A stretch of 64,000 nucleotides of DNA from assembly GCA_963971305.1 (NCBI GenBank), contig OZ020304.1, forward strand, positions 2,480,001 through 2,544,000, written 5' to 3'. Below the pieces are notes generated by a model. It was not told the DNA's origin and did not search any database. It saw only the letters and a list, made by a program, of their open reading frames with translations. The position numbers were made by a program, and so were the translations under genes. Shown here piece after piece: positions 58,801 through 64,000 of this stretch (within the stretch, counting starts at the first letter, position 1; each line of letters starts with the position of its first letter). Source of the stretch: Arcuatula senhousia (taxonomy: Eukaryota; Mollusca; Bivalvia; Mytilida; Mytilidae).

Positions 58801-61516
58801 ATCAAATTGACTAAATAAAGTTTTATCACTCATCAATGTGGCTAATATCTGGAACCAGATTTTTCATTTGTCGTTCATATTTTGCTGTGGGTTTTTGTTT
58901 GTATCTGGTTTGACATGCACTAAAATGGTGTTGCCATTTTACTTTTACAAAGCCAACGCACATCAGTTCTCGTTCCTTGTGAACTTTTTTTATATAGTTG
59001 AGTTGTTCTAGTCTGCTTGTTTTATTGCGTTTTTGCTTTTTTTTGTCAACTAATTTTAGCTTTCCTTTGCCAGAATTCCTACATGCCGAATTGCCGAGTA
59101 AGCCTCTTCCCAACTCGCGTAATAAGTCATATTATAGATGTCTTTTATACAGTTTACTAAGCATTAACTGTCCCATACACGTTAATTGCACATTTCAATA
59201 TTTGTTGTACAAGTGTGAGTGAGTGAGTGAGTTTGTGTTTTACGCCCTTGCAACGCTATATAGGTTATTTAAAGGCGATGAACATGATAAATGGTGATAA
59301 AATGAACATGAATGGGGTGGGAAACACAGGAACAATAAATTATGAAGACAACAGGAAAAGAGGAGAGTTGGGTAGGGGCGGAAAATTTAGCTTATGTGGT
59401 GCACTACTTGGCGGTCCACAAAGTACTAGTAGTCTTTTACGTGCATGAGGCGTGGCCCTCTCCACACACGTTGGTCTACTGTGGTTTGCGGTCAGGTTGT
59501 CCGCATTATAGCCTGACGACAGCATTCATTATGACAGGGCTGCCCCATTCAAACACCGGGGCACACATCCCAGTAGCTATATGGGCTAAGCGGCCTGACC
59601 CGATGTCAGGTTTCCGAACGCTCTATTCGTCACCTAGAGCAGGATATAACATACAAAGGACAATATAGTAGTATTTCTTGGCAGGTTACAACGACACAAA
59701 CCAATCCTTGACATATTCCATTCAGTTTTTGATAAAGACATCTATGAATAGTTTCTGTGAAAAGAATAGGACTTTCTTAAAATATACGAAATATGTGGAA
59801 AATCACATTTTTAACAGAGGGTCGGGAAGACCTTTTCCGGGACGCCGGGAATGGCCATATTATTTAACGGGAATTCGGGAAAAGTGACAAGCGGGAAACG
59901 GGAACCTGCATTTTATTTTTCGGGATGCGGGATCAGTTGTTTTTATTATCCGGGAAAATGGGATCATAAAATTATTTTGACGGGAATTCGGGACGGGACC
60001 CCCTCCTCCCCTCCCCCTTAACAGGACATAACTGCCATTTTAAAAAGTCAAGGGTACAAATAATATTAACTTTCGTCAATGTCATCTCAGTTTGTAGGAG
60101 ATATGTTCCGTCTCATATATTTTCCCCTACGTCGTAAATGTTTCAACGACAAAAGACAAGGTTGTGTAACTTTTGTTTTAGACACCCACACTTTTTATTG
60201 ATCATCGTAAATTTCAACAATTAAGATAAATGATGATGTTTATCACGAAATCATTGTCATGTTTGGGACCTTTTACCATGTTCTGTATAGTTTACAGTTA
60301 TTGATTGAGCTAAGAAAACATCATGTCTTTGGTCCTCACCCTTTGTTTGTTGTCATGCTTTTGGTCCCTACAAGTTGTCATATATTGGACCTTTAAGGAC
60401 TTATGTATTGGACCCTTTTCCGTGTTATCGAGTTTGTTTTTGGTCCAAAGAAGTTGTCATATTTGAACCTTTGAATGTCTAATGTGTTGGACCTTTGAAG
60501 GACTAATGAATTGTACCAACTTACTTTCATAAGCATTTTGTTTGATGGCTTCCATGCTTGGCGCTACTCGCATTGTAGAGTTCACGAGGCTGGTATTGTG
60601 TATTGAACTTTTAAGACCCTTTCCTGGCGATATTAAAGGGTTAAATGATAAAGCTGGCAAATGTAAATGTAGGTTATTAGTTTAGATGGTTTTAAGAAGA
60701 TTTTTTTTGTTATCTGCATTGATAAAAAGGGAAATTAAAAAAGAAAGCCTTCCTATCCGTAAAAGCATAGAATTCTAATCTTTCTTAGACATAAGACAAT
60801 ATCTCATGCAACATGTCTTTCAAATGGTTATTTGATAAAGTTTTAGGGGGTACTTTTTCCAAAGATAGTTACGCATAAAGAGACACTGAATTATTCCACC
60901 ATTATAACCCAAATCCAAAAAAAAGTCCAACCGACCTTCTGATTTGTTGTACTAGGTAAGCATTACTTTACTCCCAAGCAGCTGTACGACTTCGGTTGAT
61001 GCATGGAGATGAACATCAATGGGGTGATAAAATGCACAAGAAATGATGATGAAGTGGAGGAAACGGGGACACAAGGCTAACCAAGGTGAGATTGAAATGC
61101 CACTTTAAAAGAAGGGATTGGTAAGATGAAACCATTTGCCTCCTGTATGGGGATCATATGGGTCCTACTCTTATCTAGAACTGCGGAAGGGTTCTTAAAC
61201 GTATTAGGAACGTGACATTTTTTCCCAACACGGTGCACCACTAAGTTTTTCGCATTATAGCCTGACAACCCGGCATTCATTATGGCATGGCTGCCCATTC
61301 ATCTACCTGGGGGCACACATCTCAGTCGCTTCGATTTTCTGTGTAACTCTAAATAACTTCTGAGCTTCTACTTTTCAGATGGTCATTTGGTGTAGTGTTA
61401 TTTGAGATCGTGACTCTTGGTGGTACTCCCTATCCAACAATAGACCCAAGACAACTACTGAGCTACCTGACAGAGGGAAACAGGATGGAAAGACCTGACA
61501 ACTGCTCCACAGAACT
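25702..61516 (+). CDS. tor: Torso-like receptor tyrosine kinase, 24 exons, 3' incomplete
   Basis: Cell-surface receptor that signals by tyrosine phosphorylation; in insects Torso binds Trunk and PTTH and activates Ras/MAPK. Twenty-four exons join in phase to 946 codons. Order: signal peptide (to about residue 34), three CxxxC motifs (CNTQC, CLTKC, CIGAC), about four FN3-like domains (118-590), one membrane helix (about 594-615), juxtamembrane basic segment, kinase from 684. Kinase hallmarks: GAGAFG (689-694), Lys729 in [15 protein letters not shown] with Asp841, DFG at 859, one activation-loop Tyr872, KWMSIEA. The CxxxC N-terminus, the FPCPPAN-type cysteine pair before the third FN3 and [22 protein letters not shown] resemble Torso best, with FGFR/RET kinases next. 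Unlike fly Torso, the kinase insert is short. The kinase C-lobe end is outside the window. Three introns begin with or contain minisatellites. Confidence 0.9.
26333..26359. repeat. (GTT)n microsatellite in torso intron 1
   Basis: About nine GTT triplets. Confidence 0.9.
26529..26637. repeat. Foldback hairpin in torso intron 1
   Basis: GGTTTGGGGTCAATTCT and GATAAACAAAAGGTTT on the left are inverted on the right (AAACCTTTTGTTTACCGCC, AGAATTGACTCCACACC); arms of about 48 bp around a short A-rich loop. MITE-like. Confidence 0.8.
27345..27545. repeat. Dispersed repeat copy (second at 62600-62780)
   Basis: Shares TCTACACAATTCAATTTG and GATTATGACTGAAATA with TGTTGACTG at both places, same orientation. 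Confidence 0.7.
27659..27724 (+). CDS. tor: torso exon 2: second CxxxC
   Basis: 22 codons, [19 protein letters not shown] then DEP; acceptor TTTTCCAG, donor GTATGT; phase 0 to 0. Confidence 0.85.
28000..28378 (-). repeat. Dispersed repeat, GTGAGTGAGT family
   Basis: Reverse-oriented partial copy of the element at 33903-34437: GCACGTAAAAGACCCCTTTG, CAAGTAGTGCATCAC, TTCATGTTCATTTTATCA units, and ends CAACTCACTCACTCAC. Confidence 0.8.
28410..28443 (+). CDS. tor: torso exon 3: third CxxxC, tail duplicated
   Basis: [11 protein letters not shown] plus one base; acceptor TTTCAG, donor GAGAG|GTAAGA. Its last 13 bases and the donor are the first unit of the 22-bp array. Confidence 0.83.
28431..28762 (+). 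repeat. 22-bp minisatellite of the torso exon 3/intron border
   Basis: Fifteen near-perfect units of GTGCCGTGAGAG|GTAAGACTTT (four carry GTGTCG). The first unit is the real exon end and donor. Since 22 is not a multiple of three, only every third donor keeps frame, and an in-frame TAA arises in the second unit, so only the first donor yields a full-length protein. Confidence 0.96.
29327..29386 (+). CDS. tor: torso exon 4
   Basis: [20 protein letters not shown]; acceptor CTTCAG, donor GTAAGA; phase 1 to 1. Confidence 0.82.
29515..29770. repeat. Dispersed repeat copy, inverted relative to 45640-45830
   Basis: TTGAGATTGATTCTCCAAGTTCGG and neighbours are found reverse-complemented at 45668-45700; also CCATTGCGGTCTTCAATTTT. 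Related fragments occur at about 35500-35660 and 56560-56640. Confidence 0.75.
29923..30104 (+). CDS. tor: torso exon 5: first FN3 domain, N-half
   Basis: Contains [19 protein letters not shown], a typical FN3 B-C strand pattern with the conserved Trp; donor GTGAGA. Confidence 0.9.
30105..31703. other. torso intron 5
   Basis: 30430-30640 resembles a dispersed family also at 41450-41620, 45340-45480 and 56385-56480 (GTGGAACAAGTGTACGCGAC type). A T/TTTTTG-rich run lies at 31020-31078. No exon otherwise. Confidence 0.45.
31704..31818 (+). CDS. tor: torso exon 6: first FN3 domain, C-half
   Basis: Contains [19 protein letters not shown], the FN3 F-strand Y-x-F-x-x-x-A-x-N-x-x-G signature; donor GTACAA. 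Confidence 0.92.
32055..32330 (-). mobile_element. Retroelement tail fragment, reverse oriented
   Basis: GGGCATTCGGATGTCAAAAG and following match, in reverse complement, the tail of the reverse-transcriptase element at 49730-50070. Further reverse copies lie at 41035-41250 and 36990-37035. Confidence 0.6.
32369..32473 (+). CDS. tor: torso exon 7: second FN3-like domain
   Basis: [17 protein letters not shown] through VIQWDDIS; acceptor TACTGTAG, donor GTATGT; phase 1 to 1. Confidence 0.85.
32474..33691. other. torso intron 7, nothing recognised
   Basis: No exon or element ends that I can support. Confidence 0.4.
33692..33801 (+). CDS. tor: torso exon 8
   Basis: [20 protein letters not shown] and onward to EKFYGN; acceptor TTTTCAG, donor GTAATT (weaker). 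Confidence 0.8.
33903..34437 (+). repeat. Dispersed repeat, fullest copy of the GTGAGTGAGT family
   Basis: Head GTGAGTGAGTGAGTTGGTG then TTTTACGCCCTTGCAAC; middle GGTGCACTACTTGGCGGTC and TCTTTTACGTGCACG; tail TTAGTCGCCTCTTACGACA and CGGGCCTATTCGCCACCCGG. No coding frame. Heads and tails like these recur widely in molluscs; SINE-like by size, class unassigned. Confidence 0.8.
34484..34522 (-). ncRNA. Decayed hammerhead ribozyme copy
   Basis: Minus strand reads CTGGTGAG (A to G in the CTGATGAG core), TCTTGAAAGG and TCGAAACGCAC. The core change and a weakened stem II suggest it is inactive. Confidence 0.6.
34729..34794 (+). CDS. tor: torso exon 9
   Basis: [17 protein letters not shown] then VFTTQ, an FN3 F-strand; acceptor TTTCAG, donor CAG|GTTGGG. 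Confidence 0.85.
35318..35381 (+). CDS. tor: torso exon 10
   Basis: [20 protein letters not shown] then R; found because exon 11 needs entry in phase 1 and this exon alone converts phase 0 to 1. Acceptor CTTTGTAG, donor GTAGAA. Confidence 0.8.
35775..35816 (+). CDS. tor: torso exon 11
   Basis: [14 protein letters not shown], a cysteine pair ahead of the next FN3 as in insect Torso; donor GTAAGT; phase 1 to 1. Confidence 0.82.
36213..36433 (+). CDS. tor: torso exon 12: third FN3 domain
   Basis: Contains [17 protein letters not shown] and [11 protein letters not shown], strong FN3 B, C and C' strands; donor GTAAGT. Confidence 0.92.
36434..37874. other. torso introns 12-13
   Basis: 36990-37035 is a short reverse copy of the retroelement tail. 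Otherwise nothing recognised outside exon 13. Confidence 0.4.
37095..37175 (+). CDS. tor: torso exon 13
   Basis: [20 protein letters not shown] then SLLYGFQ; 27 codons, phase 0 to 0. Confidence 0.87.
37875..37968 (+). CDS. tor: torso exon 14, tail duplicated into a 28-bp array
   Basis: [18 protein letters not shown] and onward to ISDNSQTSK; donor AAAG|GTAATC. The last 22 bases plus the donor form the first 28-bp unit. Confidence 0.87.
38300..38740 (+). repeat. Dispersed repeat copy inside the 28-bp array
   Basis: Contains TTAGCCTCCTGCATGGAGGT, CACCACTATGGTTTGCAGTC, CATTCAATCACCTGGGCC; close to 60990-61335. Confidence 0.8.
38830..39030 (-). repeat. Ribozyme-repeat fragment with a stem II-less hammerhead
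   Basis: Minus strand 38890-38857: TTTCTGATGACGAAACGCAC, where the core halves CTGATGA and CGAAAC are fused with stem II deleted, so inactive. Downstream ATGAATATAGAGAGCACAGA and GAAAGAACCTTAGGATT match the 358-bp unit. Confidence 0.75.
40003..40193 (+). CDS. tor: torso exon 15: fourth FN3-like domain
   Basis: [36 protein letters not shown], then EQFYILEG; acceptor ATTTTAG, donor GTGAGT. Confidence 0.9.
41927..42034. repeat. Near-perfect palindrome, arms about 50 bp
   Basis: CATCTTCGCTAGCCAAGGGT is followed by its own reverse complement around a centre at 41980 (CATCTT-C-AAGATG), with only two mismatches in the inner 45 bp and a four-base indel near the tips. Confidence 0.93.
42889..43008. 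repeat. 24-bp minisatellite, 5 perfect units
   Basis: Five copies of AACCGTGTTAACAATACTGA+CTTC. It is deep in an intron and not next to a recognised exon. Confidence 0.95.
43869..43922 (+). CDS. tor: torso exon 16
   Basis: [18 protein letters not shown]; acceptor TTTCTAG, donor GTAAAA; phase 0. Confidence 0.85.
44450..44531 (+). CDS. tor: torso exon 17
   Basis: [20 protein letters not shown] then MYSFYVS; acceptor ATGACAG, donor GTAGAT. Confidence 0.87.
45091..45126 (+). CDS. tor: torso exon 18
   Basis: [12 protein letters not shown], end of the last FN3; 36 bases, phase 1 to 1; acceptor TCGGTAG, donor GTAACT. Confidence 0.8.
45127..45890. other. torso intron 18
   Basis: 45340-45480 and 45640-45830 are fragments of two dispersed repeat families; no exon. 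Confidence 0.45.
45891..46098 (+). CDS. tor: torso exon 19: membrane helix and juxtamembrane
   Basis: Hydrophobic stretch [15 protein letters not shown] onward, then the basic stop-transfer [18 protein letters not shown]; ends HPLTSHYYR. Acceptor TTTACTAG, donor GTAAAC. Confidence 0.93.
46099..46657. other. torso intron 19, nothing recognised
   Basis: No element or exon supported. A repeat fragment with GGGGGCATATAGTGTTCGG begins after exon 20 at 46898 and recurs at 52440. Confidence 0.4.
46658..46872 (+). CDS. tor: torso exon 20: kinase N-lobe
   Basis: [20 protein letters not shown] then QVLKGRV, a roughly 20-residue extension between strands 2 and 3, and AAVKMLK with the ATP-binding Lys729. 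Confidence 0.97.
47141..47334 (+). CDS. tor: torso exon 21: kinase helix C to hinge
   Basis: [25 protein letters not shown], hinge [16 protein letters not shown]; donor AAT|GTAAGT. Confidence 0.97.
48100..48975 (+). pseudogene. Reverse transcriptase fragment (Penelope-like or related), frameshifted
   Basis: Recognisable core: [53 protein letters not shown], then a break at what should be FRYIDDV (about 48706), then [20 protein letters not shown] and [12 protein letters not shown]. At least two frameshifts (about 48250 and 48706) and stops make it non-functional. The [14 protein letters not shown] motif and lack of ORF2-type endonuclease point to a Penelope-like or similar lineage; the assignment is uncertain. 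It lies in the intron that precedes the kinase-insert exon. Confidence 0.8.
49002..49126. repeat. Hairpin element, 125 bp
   Basis: Outer arms GAATATTATGTACTTTC are inverted at 49109-49126; inner arms GATACTATCTA repeat inverted; the centre GTATCAGACGAGTCC folds onto GGACGAGTCTGATAC. Inserted inside the decayed reverse-transcriptase element. Confidence 0.85.
49300..50070 (+). pseudogene. Reverse-transcriptase element 3' part, duplicated pieces
   Basis: 49315-49420 and 49585-49695 both encode remnants like [18 protein letters not shown]; each is followed by the tail GCAACGCGACGGGTGTGC / AGCAAGCAGGAA and CCTTTCGG...CATTCGGAT. Evidently two overlapping insertions or a tandem duplication of the 3' end. 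Confidence 0.65.
50179..50274 (+). CDS. tor: torso exon 22: short kinase insert and helix E
   Basis: [20 protein letters not shown] is the kinase insert, far shorter than in fly Torso; then [12 protein letters not shown]. Phase 0. Confidence 0.93.
50556..50830. repeat. 29/30-bp minisatellite, about 9 units
   Basis: Unit AACAAGAGAGTAACGTATGA+ACAAGTTCA. It starts 282 bases after exon 22 and contains no copy of exon sequence. Confidence 0.95.
50831..54150. other. torso intron 22, left part
   Basis: 51185-51290 is a GAC/AATAATGAT-rich low-complexity stretch; 52420-52520 is a second copy of the GGGCATATAGTGTCCGG repeat. Nothing else recognised. Confidence 0.45.
54160..54570 (-). repeat. Dispersed-repeat fragments (GTGAGTGAGT family)
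   Basis: Minus strand contains GACGACCCGGCATAAAAGAT and GGGCTACCCCATTCAGTCAC; 54490-54565 has TTCATGTTCATTTTATC units of the same family. Confidence 0.6.
54571..55740. other. torso intron 22, right part, nothing recognised
   Basis: AT-rich; no exon until the acceptor at 55740. Confidence 0.4.
55741..55955 (+). CDS. tor: torso exon 23: catalytic and activation loops
   Basis: [23 protein letters not shown], activation Tyr872 in [24 protein letters not shown]. All catalytic residues are present. Confidence 0.98.
56385..56640. repeat. Dispersed repeat copy
   Basis: GAGATGTGGAATAAGTGTAC, GGAAAACAGCCAGCAACCTT and the TTTGAGATTGA segment occur in related copies at 41450 and 45350. Confidence 0.65.
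56641..59215. other. torso intron 23, middle, nothing recognised
   Basis: About 2.6 kb of AT-rich intron without exon, element end or array that I can support. Confidence 0.4.
59216..59660 (+). repeat. Dispersed repeat, GTGAGTGAGT family
   Basis: Head GTGAGTGAGTGAGTTTGTG, TTTTACGCCCTTGCAACGC, then TGGTGCACTACTTGGCGGTC and CCTGACCCGATGTCAGG. Close to 33903-34437. Confidence 0.82.
59815..60010. repeat. CGGGA-rich repeat
   Basis: Recurrent CGGGAATTCGGGA and similar motifs, ending GGGACCCCCTCCTCCCCTCC. Low complexity, no coding frame. Confidence 0.6.
60280..60500. repeat. Degenerate TTGGACCTTT tandem repeat
   Basis: Variants of TTGTCATATTTGGACCTTT and AAGGACTAATG recur at roughly 40-60-base spacing. 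Confidence 0.5.
60990..61335 (+). repeat. Dispersed repeat fragment upstream of exon 24
   Basis: GAACGTGACATTTTTTCCCA, ACGGTGCACCACTA and CATTCATCTACCTGGGGGCA; like 38340-38690. It ends about 45 bases before the exon 24 acceptor. Confidence 0.75.
61379..61516 (+). CDS. tor: torso exon 24: kinase C-lobe, last visible exon
   Basis: [20 protein letters not shown], then [20 protein letters not shown]; donor GTGAGT, leaves in phase 2. The remaining C-lobe (CW...RPTF type motif) was not found to 64000. Confidence 0.96.
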
Positions 61517-64000
61517 GTGAGTGTTACAATGATAGGTGATAATGAGATGTGCAGTAAATTTACATGACACAATGTACACCAGAACAGTGATTTTTATTTT
61601 TGTCTTGTAGGTTAATTGATATAGCAATTATTGCTGTCAACAGGACAAGGATTTTTTTCTTTCCATATACAAACTGTTATTGGTAGGTTTGGTTGTAGTT
61701 TGTTATTTTCAACTATTGAATAAGTTAATAAGTGAACCACCTTGACAGTTTTTGGTACAGTCTGACGTATCTATCTTGTCTTATTTTGCTTTTATATAGT
61801 TATAACAGTCCATGGGTTTCGTCTTAAACTCACAGAAATTATTGGTCAAACGTTTTCCTGCGTAACTCACAGACATTTGGTGATTTCTTTCCACAAGACT
61901 GCATAATTGTATAGTGGTATTTTTGATTTCCAAAACATCAAAATAATTTTTTAGAGTTAATATTCAAGTCACTGAACATGTAAAATGCAAAGATTGCCGA
62001 AAACCATGTTGTTGAATCCATTCTGTACTTCCCATCGACCATTATCTATTATTCTGTCTTTTAATTTTCAAATACCATTATAAGATTAATATTTGATCAT
62101 CTCAGCACTTCTTATTGACAAGTGGTTCTTAAAAAGTTTGCCAAACAAAAGTCTAACTTTTTTATTATCCTAAGTAAAGTTAGGGATAGAGAGAAGTGAG
62201 AGAATCTATTATAGACTGTGTATGATCTGAGAACATGAGACGGGGAAATATCATCACAGAGTTGAGCAAGGCTTGATAAAAGTGCAGTCAATTTACAGTA
62301 ATTATCACTCGTCAAAACAAAATTGTAACTTGGCTCACAAAGTATGAATGAAACAGTTCTAGGTGGATTATCTGTCAATATTTGTATTGGGTGGATCGTT
62401 TGCTTTTGAACAGTACCATTTGTAAATGTTGTACAAAGATTCTTGCCTTTTTGATCTGAAAGTATCTTTTATTATGTTGTAAAGCTAAGGAATGGAAGGT
62501 ATTGAGTGCATATTTTGGAAGTAAAATGTGCTTTACCTATGCATTTTTCCTCAACTGATAATATGAATGCCTGTCAAAAGGTATGGGATGGTCAAAACTC
62601 AAAAGAAATAGTTTCAATTTTTAGTACATTGTCCCTTTTGGCACCAAATACATTGGTCTGTGTTTAGAGTGCTGTGACCTCAGTGGATCTACACAATTCA
62701 ATTTGATGTTATTATTTGTGCTTGTCGTGATTATGACTGAAATACTGTTGACTGTCCAGACATTTAACAGACAGCAATGCTTGGCCAACCAATGACTGTC
62801 CAATCGTTTCTTTCGTTATGTTCACGTTATTTTCTAAGATTTCTGTCTTTTCATTAATCTTTTTGTGTTTTGAAATATTTTACTTTAGTGGGAACAGCCA
62901 ATCAAATTGAAGCCATTTTTGGCAACCGAGAAAATTCTTAGTAAACAACTATGATAAAGTCACGGGGTCATTTGCCATCGTACATGTAGTCCTACTCGTT
63001 TATTGACAAACTTGTCAAAGCTTCATTTTCAGGTCAAAAGATAGCCTCCTTTATCATGTATATCTCGTCAAACCACATTGCTGCACAATTCTTGTTTAAG
63101 GACAATGTAAGATCATTGATTGAATGAAAAGATCTAAAACGTTTTGCTGAAAAAATCTTGGTCGACTTGTTAAGAGGGAAAACCCAACGAAAAACATCGC
63201 AAATTAAATATCCTAATTGTTCAAATTGATCCAAATTAAATGCATTACTACACAGAAACAGACAATAACATCTGTACCTATCAGTCGCACCTGGAAACGT
63301 CACAATAACATTCCACAAAAACATTCGAACATCAGATAGAACACGCTAAATGACGTTAGAACACATCTTCCACCATGATTCAGTTGTAACTATGTAACGT
63401 TCAGATCGTTTTTTTTCTATGTCTTGTCAAGTCGGAGGATCTCAAAACTTGACAGGCATTCTCAAGCTGCCGGAAAACTCATGTAATTATTGGCATTACA
63501 TTTATTTGACGAGAAACGCACAAAATCTTCTGTAGATGAGTATAATTAAGATTTTTATTGTTTGGTAAATAAGTAGGGGTAAGGGAAGCGTTAAATAAGA
63601 CAACCCAAATGTTCATTCTGTTTAATATTTACGACCATATGTTTGTGCATTCTAATACATCGGTGTGTGGCAATTTCGGTGTGCACCTTCTTCTGTCATT
63701 GTGCTGGTTTCTGCATAACTATTTTTCAGTAAGGTTCATTTAAGGATAATGAGACTGAAACTAACAGTTTAAACTAGGGCAAGATCTGGTTATAATAACT
63801 AATATTAGTATTCTTCTTTCAGTGAACATCATAGTTGTGCTAAGACGTAAATCTAAAAAAAAAAGGTTCATTGCCTCTGAACGTCAATACAACCATCAAT
63901 AGGAAACATAGAACCATCTATTTCAAGCCCTACAGCAATCTTTTCTCAATTTACATATCCCAAATGTAAAGATTTTCTTTGGTTTTTTTCATTCCCCTGG
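61517..64000. other. torso intron 24, open at the right edge
   Basis: A dispersed repeat copy lies at 62600-62780. No sequence fitting the kinase C-lobe end was found, so the next exon is outside the window. Confidence 0.5.

Noticed and set aside
61517..64000. Last kinase exon within the window
   Set aside because: Acceptor-like sites near 61611, 62889 and 63823 do not open frames resembling the kinase C-lobe end.

Overview
The window looks like nuclear DNA of a bivalve mollusc, most likely a mussel. Genes are split by spliced introns, the DNA is AT-rich, and much of the non-coding sequence belongs to repeat families I associate with bivalve genomes. The mussel assignment rests partly on recall of those repeats and is an inference.

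Two host genes are divergently arranged. On the minus strand (10952 down to 1729) lie the first seven coding exons of alpha-SNAP, the NSF attachment protein; its 3' part runs off the left edge. On the plus strand (25702 to 61516) lie 24 consecutive in-phase coding exons of a Torso-like receptor tyrosine kinase: signal peptide, CxxxC-rich N-terminus, about four fibronectin type III-like domains, one membrane helix and most of the kinase domain. The end of the kinase runs off the right edge. Every splice phase was checked by hand across both genes. The two genes have no evident functional link.

Layout: 1-1088 is a zinc-knuckle ORF of retroelement type in the last visible SNAP intron. 2225-3010 is a broken LINE fragment. 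6256-7730 is a 51-bp minisatellite. 8238-8295 is a candidate alternative SNAP first exon. 9323-9552 and 10386-10777 are MITE-like elements. 11155-23265 is a 358-bp tandem array carrying hammerhead ribozymes (a retrozyme-like array), split by a 10.9-kb foldback-type insertion with 44-bp perfect terminal inverted repeats and a 6-bp target duplication. 23266-25701 is the torso upstream region. From 25702 onward the torso introns carry reverse-transcriptase fragments, dispersed repeats, hairpins and minisatellites.

The most unusual pattern is that three separate minisatellites start inside a coding exon and run into the intron, so each repeat unit carries a copy of the exon end plus its 5' splice site: 51 bp x about 28 (SNAP exon 3), 22 bp x 15 (torso exon 3) and 28 bp x about 25 (torso exon 14). 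Three independent arrays anchored on splice donors within 64 kb suggest a common process creating tandem repeats at exon-intron borders. No tRNA, rRNA or CRISPR locus was seen.
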